Shown piece by piece: positions 1-7,655 of a DNA stretch of 10,130 nt. The DNA is taken from the NCBI GenBank assembly GCA_016882345.1, contig VGQR01000051.1, positions 1 to 10,130 of the forward strand, written 5' to 3'. The notes under the pieces are model-generated. The model searched no databases and had not been told where the DNA came from. It saw nothing but the letters and a program-made list of their open reading frames with translations. The first letter of the stretch is position 1, and every line of letters begins with the position of its first letter. The translations under genes and the position numbers were made by a program. This stretch comes from Cyanobacteria bacterium K_DeepCast_35m_m2_023 (lineage in GTDB: Bacteria; Cyanobacteriota; Cyanobacteriia; PCC-6307; Cyanobiaceae).

Positions 1-1
1 G

Positions 2-661
2 CTCTCAGGGGGCCAGCGACAGCGCCTGGCCCTGGCTCGGGCTCTGACGCCAGGTCCAGCCGTGGTGCTGCTGGATGAGCCCTTTTCGAACCTCGATGTG
101 GAGGTGCGCCTGCGGTTGCGCAGCGAACTGCCCGCTGTGCTCGACCAGTGCGGTGCCTGCGGCTTGCTGGTGACCCACGACCCCGAAGAAGCCCTGGCCA
201 TCTGCGATCGGGTGGCGGTCCTGCGCGATGGCCAACTGCACCAATGCGCCAGCCCGCGCGAGCTGGTGCAGGCACCAGCCACGCCGTTTGTCGGCCAGTT
301 CGTGCTGCAAGCCAACCTAATCCCGGTGCAGGCGAGCGCTGATGGGCGCATCGACAGCGCACTGGGATCCTGGCAGCACGACGGTGGCGGCACCCTGTCA
401 TGCGGTGACGATGGACTGACCCTCTTGATCAATCCCGAAGTGCTGCTGCTGCACCCCGACCCCAACGGGGCCGGGGTGGTGCAGGGCCGCGAATTTCTCG
501 GTCGTGAATGGATGTACCAGGTGCAGCTTGGACCGCTGCGCTTGCGGCTGCGACTACCCCTCGAGCACGATTGGCCCCGCGGACAGCGCTGCAGCGTGCA
601 GCGACGCCCGGGTGCCCAAGCCCTGCTCTACCCCGGCCGCATTCCTCTCAAAGCCCTCTGA
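2..661 (+). CDS. ABC transporter ATP-binding protein, Fe3+ (FbpC/FutC)-type, 5' truncated by window edge
   Basis: This is the last 219 residues of an ABC importer ATPase; the Walker A half lies upstream of the window. The reading frame is open from base 2 and begins with the ABC signature LSGGQRQR. Walker B follows as VVLLDEP (D at visible residue 25), then the D-loop SNLD and the H-loop LLVTHD (His at residue 59). The next stretch, RVAVLRDGQLHQCASPRELV, and a C-terminal domain of about 110 residues resemble the TOBE-type regulatory end of ferric iron, sulfate and sugar importers. The ATPase would act on the cytoplasmic face and power a permease encoded elsewhere. Fe3+ is the best guess because the post-H-loop segment looks like FbpC/FutC, but no substrate can be read from the ATPase alone. 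The gene converges on the metallo-hydrolase gene with only 6 bases between the two stop codons. ABC ATPase identity is certain; the iron assignment is moderate. Confidence 0.9.
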   Translation, partial: LSGGQRQRLALARALTPGPAVVLLDEPFSNLDVEVRLRLRSELPAVLDQCGACGLLVTHDPEEALAICDRVAVLRDGQLHQCASPRELVQAPATPFVGQFVLQANLIPVQASADGRIDSALGSWQHDGGGTLSCGDDGLTLLINPEVLLLHPDPNGAGVVQGREFLGREWMYQVQLGPLRLRLRLPLEHDWPRGQRCSVQRRPGAQALLYPGRIPLKAL

Positions 662-667
662 GCGGTC

Positions 668-1438
668 CTAACCGCGCCAATGGTCCTTGTGACGGCGCAG
701 CTGGGCCAGCTCAGCGGGATCGGCAGCTCGGACAAACAGATTGGTCTGCCGTTCCAGCGCCACGGTGCTGGGGATCGTCGGCAGGTGCTGGTCCCGCAGC
801 TGCCGCACGTGCTGCAAGCGCGCGGCAATGGCCGCAGCAGCCGGATCATGGCCTGCGACCTGGGTGCTGGCCCAGCGCAGGTTGGCTGCGCTGTATTCGT
901 GCGCGCACCAAAGGCGGGTGGTTTCGGGAAGTCCCACGAGCCGTTGCAGGGAGTGCCACATCTGCTCGGGTGTGCCCTCGAACAAGCGGCCGCATCCGGC
1001 CACAAACAAGGTGTCACCACAAAAGAGATGCCCGCTCTCAGGGAGGTAGTAAGCGAGATGGTCGCGGGTGTGGCCTGGAACGGCGAGCACCTCGACCGCT
1101 TCTGCCAGCAGGGTGAAGTGGTCGCCGCCGGCGAGGCCATCGGTCTGAAATGGAATGCGGTCGCGATCTGAGGCCGCCGCATAGACGCGGCACTGGGGCC
1201 ACTGCTGCAGCAGACCCACCGTTCCTCCGATGTGGTCGTGGTGGTGATGGGTCTGCAACACCGCCACCAGCTCCAGCTGGCGCTGCTGCAACACCGCCAT
1301 CACCGGAGCAGCCACCGCAGGATCAACCACGGCGGCCTGGTTGCCGCGGGTTAGCAGCATCACGTAGTTGTCGTCGAGCACCGGCAGGGCCTCGACCGCC
1401 AGCGGCGCAGGGCGCACGGGGGTCAGGGGGTGGGCCAT
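668..1438 (-). CDS. gloB: hydroxyacylglutathione hydrolase (glyoxalase II), metallo-beta-lactamase fold
   Basis: This 256-residue protein has the full metal-binding set of glyoxalase II. The motif THHHHDH (residues 63-69) would supply H64, H66, D68 and H69, PGHT gives H123, CGDTLF gives D142, and CAHEY gives H180. The length matches the family (about 250-260). The enzyme hydrolyses S-lactoylglutathione to lactate and glutathione, the second step of methylglyoxal detoxification in the cytoplasm. The frame is open 17 codons further upstream to an ATG at 1489, but that would run over the start of hisG. I therefore chose the ATG at 1436-1438 (MAHPLTPV), which leaves a short divergent spacer and a normal N-terminus. 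I see no convincing Shine-Dalgarno sequence. The binuclear MBL fold is certain; some family members act on other thioesters, so the substrate is inferred from family resemblance. Confidence 0.9.
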   Translation of the reverse strand: MAHPLTPVRPAPLAVEALPVLDDNYVMLLTRGNQAAVVDPAVAAPVMAVLQQRQLELVAVLQTHHHHDHIGGTVGLLQQWPQCRVYAAASDRDRIPFQTDGLAGGDHFTLLAEAVEVLAVPGHTRDHLAYYLPESGHLFCGDTLFVAGCGRLFEGTPEQMWHSLQRLVGLPETTRLWCAHEYSAANLRWASTQVAGHDPAAAAIAARLQHVRQLRDQHLPTIPSTVALERQTNLFVRAADPAELAQLRRHKDHWRG

Positions 1439-1491
1439 CGTTAAAGTCCGATCTGCAGCCTCCACCCATGATCGAGGTTGCAGCCCCATCC
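1439..1491. promoter_or_regulatory. short divergent spacer between gloB and hisG
   Basis: These 53 bases separate the two chosen start codons and must carry or overlap the 5' control elements of both genes. I see no clear -35/-10 pair in either direction and no inverted repeat. The only notable element is GAGG at 1474-1477, too far (14 bases) from the ATG at 1492 to be a confident ribosome binding site. If hisG starts at the upstream in-frame ATG (1468), the spacer shrinks to 29 bases. Confidence 0.3.
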
Positions 1492-2142
1492 ATGCTCACG
1501 ATTGCCCTGGCCAAGGGTGCACTGCTGAAGGATTCGGTGCGCTGTTTTGCTGCGGCGGGCCTCGATTTTTCGGCGTTGCTCGACAGCGGCAACCGCCAGC
1601 TGATGGTGCCCAGCCCCTGCGGCCGCGCCCGCGCACTGCTGGTGCGCAATGCCGATGTGCCCGTGTATGTCAGCTATGGCCAGGCCCAGCTGGGCGTGGT
1701 CGGCTTCGATGTGCTGCAGGAACATCAATTGCCGGTGGCCCAGCTGCTCGACCTGGGGTTCGGCGGCTGCCGCATGAGCGTGGCGGTCAAAGCCTCCAGC
1801 CCCTACCGTCGCGCCAGCGATCTACCGGCCCACTGCCGCATCGCCAGCAAATTCACCCGCTGTGCTGAAGCCTTCTTCGACAGCCTTGACCTGCCGGTGG
1901 AACTGATTCATCTCACCGGCTCGGTCGAGCTGGGCCCGATCACGGGGATGAGCGAAGCCATCGTCGACTTGGTGGCCACAGGCCGCACCCTGCAGGAGAA
2001 CGGCCTGGTGGCCATCGAAGATCTGTTCCACAGCACGGCCCGGCTGATCGGTAATCCCCTGGCCCTGCGACTGGACCGCGGCCAGCTGCAACATGTGATT
2101 GCCGAAGTGGATGCCAGCCTGGCGCCCCAGGTGGTGACCTGA
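1492..2142 (+). CDS. hisG: ATP phosphoribosyltransferase catalytic subunit, short form
   Basis: HisG joins ATP to phosphoribosyl pyrophosphate, the first committed step of histidine synthesis. The 216-residue product has the classic N-terminus [15 protein letters not shown] and the ATP-phosphoribosyltransferase signature at residues 146-167 (E146, G152, D159, then TGRTL). It ends soon after, so it lacks the C-terminal ACT-like regulatory domain of long HisG. Short HisG proteins work with the HisZ regulatory subunit, which is not in this window. The frame is open well upstream, and an in-frame ATG at 1468 (MIEVAAPS) is an alternative. I prefer 1492 because picocyanobacterial HisG proteins begin at this point. 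The stop codon TGA overlaps the start of the ABC exporter by one base (TGATG), so the two are probably cotranscribed. Function is very secure; the start is moderately secure. Confidence 0.95.
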   Translation: MLTIALAKGALLKDSVRCFAAAGLDFSALLDSGNRQLMVPSPCGRARALLVRNADVPVYVSYGQAQLGVVGFDVLQEHQLPVAQLLDLGFGGCRMSVAVKASSPYRRASDLPAHCRIASKFTRCAEAFFDSLDLPVELIHLTGSVELGPITGMSEAIVDLVATGRTLQENGLVAIEDLFHSTARLIGNPLALRLDRGQLQHVIAEVDASLAPQVVT

Positions 2143-3962
2143 TGGCGGCCAATGATCGCCAACGCCTGCTGCGGCTGCTGCCGTATCTGGGCCGCGACCG
2201 CAAACGCCTGGGCCTGACCCTGCTGTTGTTGATCCCGGTGGCGCTGGCAGCGGCCGTGCAACCGCTGCTGGTGGGTCAGGCGATCGCTGTGCTGCGACGC
2301 GAGCCGACCCTGCCCTGGCTGAACGGTCTGGCGGTGCCAGCGGCGCTGCGGACGTTGGTGGGGTTGCTGCTGGTCGCCGTGCTGTTGCGGCTGGGCCTGC
2401 AGGGCATTCAGACCTTCAATGTGCAGGCGGTGGGGCAACGGCTCACGGCCCGCATTCGCGACGATTTGTTCGCCCATGCGATGGCCCTGTCGCTGCGGTT
2501 TCATGACCGCACGCCGGTCGGCAAGCTGCTCACCCGCCTCACCAGCGATGTCGACGCCCTGGCCGAGGTGTTCGGCAGCGGTGCTGTCGGCGTACTGGCC
2601 GACCTGGTGACCCTGGCGGTGATCGCCGCAACCATGGTGGCGATCGAGTGGCGGCTAGGCCTGCTGCTGCTGCTCAGCCAGGTGCCGGTGACCCTGGGCA
2701 TCCTCTGGTTGCAGCGCCGTTATCGCAAGGCCAACTACCGCGTGCGCGAAGAGCTCAGCCAGCTCAACGCCGACCTGCAGGAAAACCTGCAGGGGCTCGA
2801 GGTGGTGCAGATGTTCCGGCGGGAGCAGCGCAACAGCGAGCGGTTTGCCTCCACGACAACGGCCTACCGCAGCGCCGTCAACGGCACGATCCTGTTTGAC
2901 AGCGCCATCTCGGCCTTCATCGAGTGGGTGGCCCTGGTGGCGGTGGCCGTGGTGCTGGCTCTGGGGGGGTCGATGGTGAGCGGCGGCGTGATGGGCCTGG
3001 GCACCCTGACGACCTTCATCCTGTATTCGCAGCGGTTGTTTGACCCGCTGCGCCAGCTCGCCGAACGCTTCACCCAGATCCAGGGGGGCCTGACCGCCGT
3101 CGAGCGCATCGGCGAACTGCTCGAAGAACCGATCGAGATCGTCGATCGCGCTGCTGCAACAGCCGCCAGCTCGCCGGCAGCCCATGCTGTTGCCGGTCCA
3201 GCGTTCGACAGCACGCCAGCCAGTGCCGGCGAGGTCATCTTCGAGGACGTCTGCTTTGCCTACCGGCCGGACGAGCCGATCCTTGAACACCTGACGCTGC
3301 GCATCGCCCCGGGCGAGCATGTGGCGCTGGTCGGGCCCACCGGCTCGGGCAAGACCACGGTGATACGCCTGCTGTGCCGCCTCTACGAGCCCCAGCAGGG
3401 CCGGATCCTGCTCGACGGCATCGACATCCGCCAGCTGCCGATCGCGGCCCTGCGCCAGCGCCTGGGGGTCGTGTTGCAGGACACCTTCCTGTTCAGCGGC
3501 ACCGTCGCCGACAACCTGACCCTCGATGCCCCGATCAGCCGCGAAACCCTCGAACGCACCTGCCGCGAGCTGGGACTGACCCCCCTGCTGCAGCGGTTGC
3601 CCGATGGTCTGGCCAGCGAACTGCGCGAGCGTGGTGGCAATCTCTCCTCAGGCGAACGGCAGCTTCTGTCAGTCGCGCGGGTGGCCATGCGCAATCCCAG
3701 CGTGCTGGTGATGGACGAAGCCACGGCGTTCATGGACCCGTCCACCGAAGCCACCCTGCAGCGCGACCTGGATGCGCTGCTGCAGCAGCGCACCGCGATC
3801 GTGATTGCCCACCGTCTCGCCACGGTGGAGGCCGCCGATCGCATCCTCGTGCTGCAGCGGGGCCGCCTGGTCGAACAGGGCTCCCATCGCGAATTGCGGG
3901 CCCAGGGCGGCCTTTATGCGCGACTGGCCGAACTGCAGGAGCGGGGCCTGGCCAGCCTCTGA
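2142..3962 (+). CDS. ABC exporter, fused membrane and ATPase domains (MsbA/multidrug type)
   Basis: This 606-residue half-transporter has an N-terminal six-helix exporter domain (about residues 15-310) followed by an ATPase domain (about 370-600). Visible hydrophobic helices include residues around 18-40, 62-88, 145-185 and 255-300. The ATPase motifs are complete: Walker A GPTGSGKT at 398-405 (K404), Q-loop VVLQDTFLF, signature LSSGE at 501-505, Walker B VLVMDEAT with E526, and H-loop IAHRL with H557. It would dimerise in the inner membrane and export a hydrophobic or amphipathic substrate such as a lipid, drug or peptide. The sequence does not identify which. A low-complexity Ala/Ser-rich linker (about residues 330-362) joins the two halves. 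The start overlaps the hisG stop by one base, which points to cotranscription. The last 49 bases overlap the 3' end of the opposite-strand hydrolase. No substrate-specific name is justified. Confidence 0.93.
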   Translation: MAANDRQRLLRLLPYLGRDRKRLGLTLLLLIPVALAAAVQPLLVGQAIAVLRREPTLPWLNGLAVPAALRTLVGLLLVAVLLRLGLQGIQTFNVQAVGQRLTARIRDDLFAHAMALSLRFHDRTPVGKLLTRLTSDVDALAEVFGSGAVGVLADLVTLAVIAATMVAIEWRLGLLLLLSQVPVTLGILWLQRRYRKANYRVREELSQLNADLQENLQGLEVVQMFRREQRNSERFASTTTAYRSAVNGTILFDSAISAFIEWVALVAVAVVLALGGSMVSGGVMGLGTLTTFILYSQRLFDPLRQLAERFTQIQGGLTAVERIGELLEEPIEIVDRAAATAASSPAAHAVAGPAFDSTPASAGEVIFEDVCFAYRPDEPILEHLTLRIAPGEHVALVGPTGSGKTTVIRLLCRLYEPQQGRILLDGIDIRQLPIAALRQRLGVVLQDTFLFSGTVADNLTLDAPISRETLERTCRELGLTPLLQRLPDGLASELRERGGNLSSGERQLLSVARVAMRNPSVLVMDEATAFMDPSTEATLQRDLDALLQQRTAIVIAHRLATVEAADRILVLQRGRLVEQGSHRELRAQGGLYARLAELQERGLASL

Positions 3963-4690
3963 ACCCCCAGCCGCCCGGTCAGCCAGGTGTCGATGGCGTC
4001 AGCCAGCATTTCCGGCATCTGGCGCATCGGCAGATGGCCAGTGCCGGGCAGTTCGATCAGCTCGTGCTGCGGGGCATAACCAGCGAGATGGCGCACATAG
4101 CGTGGTTCCATGACGCGATCGTTGCTGCCAACGATCCACAGGCTTGGCAACGGCAGCCGTTGCACGATCGCCGGCAACTGCTCGACCGATTGACGCCGCA
4201 TGCTGCAGGCCAGCAACCCTCTGGCCGCGTGCAGATCGGCGCGCAGGGGGCTGGCGATCGCGTCGGCGATGGGCAGCTCGGCCAGCCAACCGGGGCGCCA
4301 GCGCAGGAAGATGGCGCCGCCGCGGCGCACGGCGGCAAAGGGCCGGGGCTGATAGTTGCCCCCACCAAAACCGATCTGCACCAGGCCGAGCAGCTGCTCG
4401 TTCAGCTGCTCGGCGGCATGCAGGGCAATGCTGCCCCCCAGCGAACGGCCAATCAACACCACCGGACGGCCAGCAGCCTGCCGACGCACGGCCGACGCCA
4501 GCCAATCGCCATAGCTGGCCAGGCTCGGCAGCAGCCCCCTGGGGCGGGCACAGCGACCAAAGCCCGGTAGATCGGGACTCCAGCAGCTCCAGCGACCCCG
4601 CCAGTGGGCCAGCAGCGGATCCCAGAGGCGACCGGCCAGCAGCCAGCCATGCACGCAGACCAACATGGGAGAGGATCGCTCCGTGTCCAT
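3914..4690 (-). CDS. alpha/beta hydrolase
   Basis: The 258-residue protein has the order of elements expected for an alpha/beta hydrolase. These are an oxyanion-hole HGW near residues 14-16, the nucleophile elbow GRSLGG with S83, a probable acid D191 in VGSNDRVMEP, and the catalytic H219 in PGTGHLP. Length is typical. The substrate is unknown; the family includes esterases, lipases and BioH-like carboxylesterases. The frame stays open to an ATG at 5080, but the extra 130 residues are the antisense of the acetyltransferase gene and look non-homologous. I therefore start at the ATG of MDTERSSPM (4688-4690); MLVCVHGW at 4666 and an ATG at 4708 are alternatives. The basic C-terminal tail (about residues 240-258) is encoded over the end of the opposite-strand ABC exporter gene and may be dispensable. 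The fold assignment is strong; no specific reaction is claimed. Confidence 0.85.
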   Translation of the reverse strand: MDTERSSPMLVCVHGWLLAGRLWDPLLAHWRGRWSCWSPDLPGFGRCARPRGLLPSLASYGDWLASAVRRQAAGRPVVLIGRSLGGSIALHAAEQLNEQLLGLVQIGFGGGNYQPRPFAAVRRGGAIFLRWRPGWLAELPIADAIASPLRADLHAARGLLACSMRRQSVEQLPAIVQRLPLPSLWIVGSNDRVMEPRYVRHLAGYAPQHELIELPGTGHLPMRQMPEMLADAIDTWLTGRLGVQRLARPRSCSSASRA

Positions 4691-4711
4691 CAACGCCGCT
4701 GTCTCCATCCC

Positions 4712-5194
4712 GTGTCCGAGCTGCTCAATCATCTCTATGGGCAGCAGCATCGCCTCTGCACCACCCCGGCCGGCCAGGTCACCCTGGTGCTGAGCCGGGA
4801 TCGCGAGATCGACCTGATCGAACTCGAACAGCTGTGTGATGCGGTCGGCTGGAGCCGGCGGCCCCTGCGACGGGTGCGCCGCGCCCTGCAGAACAGCCTG
4901 CTGCTGGTGGGGCTGTGGCGTCACGACCCCCGTCTGCCCAAGATGGTGGGTTTTGCGCGCTGCACCGGCGATGGCATCGTCGATGCCACCGTCTGGGACG
5001 TGGCCGTGCATCCGCTGTATCAGGGTGCCGGCCTGGGCAAGCAACTGATGGCTTACACCCTCGATCTGCTTCGCGAGCAACAGGTCGAACGGGTCAGCCT
5101 GTTCGCCGACCCCGGGGTGGTCAACTTTTATGCCGCCCAGGGCTGGGAGCTCGAACCGCAGCAGCGGCGTTGCGCCTTCTGGTATGCACCCTGA
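4712..5194 (+). CDS. GNAT family N-acetyltransferase, Ycf52/chloroplast GNAT-like
   Basis: This protein transfers an acetyl group from acetyl-CoA to an amine, probably a lysine or N-terminus of a protein. GNAT motif A is clear: VWDVAVHPLYQGAGLGKQLM, with the CoA pyrophosphate loop QGAGLG at residues 104-109. The conserved SLFADPGVVNFY segment and the C-terminal FWY end follow. The segment LSRDREIDLIELEQLCDAVGWSRRP resembles the plastid Ycf52/NSI-like branch found in cyanobacteria, red algal plastids and plant chloroplasts. That comparison is from memory, not from a search. The start is uncertain. I use the GTG at 4712 (160 residues) because it does not overlap the divergent hydrolase gene. 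In-frame ATGs at 4649 and 4604 would add a basic N-terminal extension that reads through the hydrolase 5' end. The gene stops 15 bases before the convergent glycosyltransferase stop. Family is secure; target and start are not. Confidence 0.87.
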   Translation: MSELLNHLYGQQHRLCTTPAGQVTLVLSRDREIDLIELEQLCDAVGWSRRPLRRVRRALQNSLLLVGLWRHDPRLPKMVGFARCTGDGIVDATVWDVAVHPLYQGAGLGKQLMAYTLDLLREQQVERVSLFADPGVVNFYAAQGWELEPQQRRCAFWYAP

Positions 5195-5209
5195 CCGCCT
5201 GCCAGAAGA

Positions 5210-5905
5210 TCAACCGCGGTAACGCTGGGCCAGGGTCTGGGGGGCGACGCCGCGGCGCCAGGCGCGGCGCAGGGCCGCATTGGCCCAGGCCGTGCCCAGC
5301 ACCCCCAGACGTCGCCAACGCCGCCCATCGACCTGCAGCGGCAGCCGCAGACGACAAAAACGCCCCTGACTGGCAAAGCGCTCGGCAAAGTCCAGGTCCT
5401 CCATCAGCGGCAGCGGCCGCAGACCGCCGCAGGCGTCATAACAGCAGCGATGCAGCAACAGCCCCTGGTCGCCATAGGGCCGCTGCCGCCAGCGGCTGCG
5501 CAGGCCAACCAACTGCTCGAGCACGCGATAGGGCAGTCCCGGCAGATCCACACGCAGATCCCCATACCAGGCCTCGAGGGGCTGGGGGACCGTGGACGAC
5601 TCAACCACCGCGGCGACTCGCGCCGGCCAGTCGGCCGGCAAGCGCACATCGGCATGCAGCAGCCACAACCAGGGGGCGGTGCTGGCGCTGATCCCCTGCA
5701 CCAGCTGAGCGCCCCGGTTGGGCTGGGCGTGCAGCACCTGGGCCCCGGCCAGGCGAGCAGCGACGACGGTGCCATCGCCACTGCCGCCATCGACAACGAT
5801 CACCGTTGCCAGCAGCTGGGGGGCCCGACCCAGATCGGCGAGCAGCAACGGCAGCCGTGAGGCCTCGTGCCGAGCCGGAATCACCACCGCCACTGGGGCG
5901 CTCAT
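5210..5905 (-). CDS. TIGR04283-type family 2 glycosyltransferase
   Basis: This 231-residue GT-A-fold transferase opens with VAVVIPARHEASRLP, followed by the nucleotide-binding VDGGSGDGT (D39) and the NRGAQLVQG segment typical of the family. The metal-binding LLHADV (D86) comes next, then YGDQGLL and PLMEDLDFAER (E169-D170). There is no membrane anchor; the C-terminus is very arginine-rich. TIGR04283 proteins are known as rSAM/selenodomain-associated transferase 2 and are annotated in arsenosugar biosynthesis, but the real donor and acceptor are uncertain. The frame is open to 6199, but I chose the ATG at 5903-5905. It overlaps the upstream gene's TGA as ATGA, a standard coupling arrangement. 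It is the third gene of the leftward operon begun by the protease. Family is strong; pathway is inference. Confidence 0.88.
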   Translation of the reverse strand: MSAPVAVVIPARHEASRLPLLLADLGRAPQLLATVIVVDGGSGDGTVVAARLAGAQVLHAQPNRGAQLVQGISASTAPWLWLLHADVRLPADWPARVAAVVESSTVPQPLEAWYGDLRVDLPGLPYRVLEQLVGLRSRWRQRPYGDQGLLLHRCCYDACGGLRPLPLMEDLDFAERFASQGRFCRLRLPLQVDGRRWRRLGVLGTAWANAALRRAWRRGVAPQTLAQRYRG

Positions 5906-6507
5906 CGCCATGGATCGAGATCGGCCAATCGGTCCAGATCGGCTTGCTGGCGCAACAGCAGCCATGGCAGCTGCAACCCGCGCGCGCGGGTCAGGGTGTG
6001 CGCCAGCACGCGCTCGGAGCCCCAGGGGATGCCAGCGAACAGGCTGGGGGAGGGCTGCGACAGCCCCACCAGCCAGTACCCACCGTCGTTGGCGGGGCCC
6101 AGCACCAACGGCGCCTGCTCGAGCGCGGCAAACGCATCGGCCAGATCGACGCTGTCCAGGGCCGGCAGGTCGCTGCCGATCAGCACCACCTGGCGACACC
6201 GCTGCGCAAACCCTGCCGCGAACTGGCGCTGCATGCGGGTGCCCAGGCCGCCGCCGCCCTGCAACACCAGCGAGACGCCAGAGGCCAGCCGCCGGCCCGC
6301 CCGCGGGCCCGCCCCAGCGAGGGCCAGACGGGTCTGGCAGGCCAGCGAGCCGCTGACCTGCTCGAGCACCGTCACGCTGTGGCGCAGCAACCGCTGCTGC
6401 ACGGCAGCGGCCCGCACGGCGCCCAGATCGGCGGCCAGACGGCTCTTGCAGCGCCCGGGGGCGGGCCAGCGGGCCATCAACACCACCAAGCGTTGCGAGT
6501 GGTTCAC
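5902..6507 (-). CDS. TIGR04282-type glycosyl/nucleotidyl transferase (DUF2064)
   Basis: The 201-residue protein carries the features of the DUF2064/TIGR04282 family. These are an N-terminal [19 protein letters not shown], which resembles the NTP-binding loop of nucleotidyltransferases, then [22 protein letters not shown] (111 onward) and the hallmark [12 protein letters not shown] (137-148). It is soluble. Family members are called rSAM/selenodomain-associated transferase 1 and usually sit next to a TIGR04283 glycosyltransferase, exactly as here. The predicted role is transfer of a sugar or nucleotide group, possibly in arsenosugar-type metabolism, but this is not proven by the sequence. The frame is open far upstream. 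The GTG at 6505-6507 is the preferred start because it forms a GTGA overlap with the protease stop codon and puts the family motif at the expected distance from the N-terminus. Its own stop overlaps the next gene as ATGA. Confidence 0.88.
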   Translation of the reverse strand: MNHSQRLVVLMARWPAPGRCKSRLAADLGAVRAAAVQQRLLRHSVTVLEQVSGSLACQTRLALAGAGPRAGRRLASGVSLVLQGGGGLGTRMQRQFAAGFAQRCRQVVLIGSDLPALDSVDLADAFAALEQAPLVLGPANDGGYWLVGLSQPSPSLFAGIPWGSERVLAHTLTRARGLQLPWLLLRQQADLDRLADLDPWR

Positions 6508-7655
6508 CGCTGCCGCGGCAATTCGGCCGGTTTGAGGGTGAGGTTCAGTTGCTGGTCCCCTCGGCGCACGCGCAACTCGAGCGGCGAACCGACCCGGGCG
6601 CCATCCACTGCCAGCTGCACCTCCGAAGGGTTGCGCACCACGCGACCGCCGACCGCTTCGATCAGGTCGCAATTGCGCAGGTCGCCTCGGGCGGCGGGGC
6701 TGCCAGCCATGACGTCCACCACCACGACCCCATTGACCTCGGGCAGCCGGCACTCGTTGGTGGTGGCATTGATCTCGCGAGCCAGCTGCGGCGTCAGGCT
6801 CTGCAGCCGCACGCCGATGTAGGGGTGGCTCGCATAGCCACGGGCCACGATCTGGGCGGCGATTTGCCGCGCCACATTGATCGGAACCGCGAAGCTCAGA
6901 CCGGCCCCGGGCGCCTGGCGGATCGCGGTGTTGATCCCGATCACCTGACCGCGGTCGTTGATCAGCGGCCCACCGCTGTTGCCGGGGTTCACGGCCGCAT
7001 CGGTCTGGATGTAGGGCACCCGCTGGCCCTCGCCCAGGGCATTGGTGCGCTGAATCGCGCTGATGATGCCAGCAGTGACGGTGTTGTCGAGACCCAGGGG
7101 GTTGCCGATGGCAATCGCCCACTCGCCGGGCCTCAGCTTGGCCGAATCGCCCAGCGGGGCCACCGGCAGACGACTGGCCACCACCTTGACCACCGCCACA
7201 TCGGTGAGCGGATCGCTGCCCAGCACCTTGCCGCTGAAACTGCGGCCATCGGGCAGGGTGACGCTCACCTCACTGGCTCCTTCGACCACGTGGGCGTTGG
7301 TCAAGATCACACCGTCGGAACGGGTGATGAAGCCCGATCCCTGGCCCTGCTGCTGCTGGATCGACGGGCCCTGGCCGAACAGGCCGCCGAGGGGATTGAT
7401 GGTTCGCTTGACCGTGTCGATCCGAACCACTGCCGGTCCGACCCGCGACACCGCATCGACGATCACGTTGCTGCCGGGCTGCAACGGTGCCGTCGGCGCT
7501 GCATCGCTGATGCGGGCCGGTTCCGGCTGCTGCCCCCCCGGCAGACCGGGCAAGCGCCCGTTGCAGCCGCCCAGAGCAAGGGCGCTGCCACACAGCAGCA
7601 GCAACAGCAGCAACGGCAGACGGCGTCGAACAGGGTGCGGTGTCATGGGTGTCAT
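6504..7655 (-). CDS. HtrA/DegP-type trypsin-like serine protease with PDZ domain, predicted lipoprotein
   Basis: The 383-residue product is a periplasmic or membrane-bound quality-control protease. Its N-terminus has a basic stretch (HPVRRR), a leucine-rich hydrophobic core and the lipobox LGGC with Cys31, so it should be lipidated and tethered to a membrane. The S1C protease domain holds the complete triad: H122 in TNAHVVEG, D152 in DPLTDVAV and S227 in NPGNSGGP. One PDZ domain follows at about 278-375, with the family-typical [10 protein letters not shown] opening. This is the single-PDZ layout of cyanobacterial HhoA/HhoB/HtrA and DegS-like proteins; I do not pick one name. Two in-frame ATGs, 7655 (MTPMTPH) and 7646, are possible starts. 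Both keep the signal peptide, and the longer open frame overlaps dnaA. The stop overlaps the downstream transferase start (GTGA). The gene is divergent from dnaA. Enzyme class is certain; lipidation is a strong motif-based prediction. Confidence 0.93.
   Translation of the reverse strand: MTPMTPHPVRRRLPLLLLLLLCGSALALGGCNGRLPGLPGGQQPEPARISDAAPTAPLQPGSNVIVDAVSRVGPAVVRIDTVKRTINPLGGLFGQGPSIQQQQGQGSGFITRSDGVILTNAHVVEGASEVSVTLPDGRSFSGKVLGSDPLTDVAVVKVVASRLPVAPLGDSAKLRPGEWAIAIGNPLGLDNTVTAGIISAIQRTNALGEGQRVPYIQTDAAVNPGNSGGPLINDRGQVIGINTAIRQAPGAGLSFAVPINVARQIAAQIVARGYASHPYIGVRLQSLTPQLAREINATTNECRLPEVNGVVVVDVMAGSPAARGDLRNCDLIEAVGGRVVRNPSEVQLAVDGARVGSPLELRVRRGDQQLNLTLKPAELPRQR

Noticed and set aside
64..69. 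GTG at 62 as the start of the first ABC ATPase gene
   Set aside because: The ABC signature LSGGQRQR is encoded in frame upstream of it, so the gene is truncated by the window edge and does not start here.
2280..2287. HIP1 octamer GCGATCGC, with a second copy at 4254-4261
   Set aside because: Two copies in 10 kb of GC-rich DNA are only slightly above chance and far below the density in HIP1-rich cyanobacteria, so this is not used as evidence.
3374..4570. A 398-codon plus-strand ORF across the end of the exporter and the hydrolase
   Set aside because: The composition is Pro/Arg/Ala-rich, as expected of a shadow frame, and it covers parts of two well-supported genes in other frames.
4691..5080. 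A 130-residue N-terminal extension of the alpha/beta hydrolase
   Set aside because: It is the exact antisense of the acetyltransferase gene and has a Gln/His/Gly-rich composition with no fold signal.
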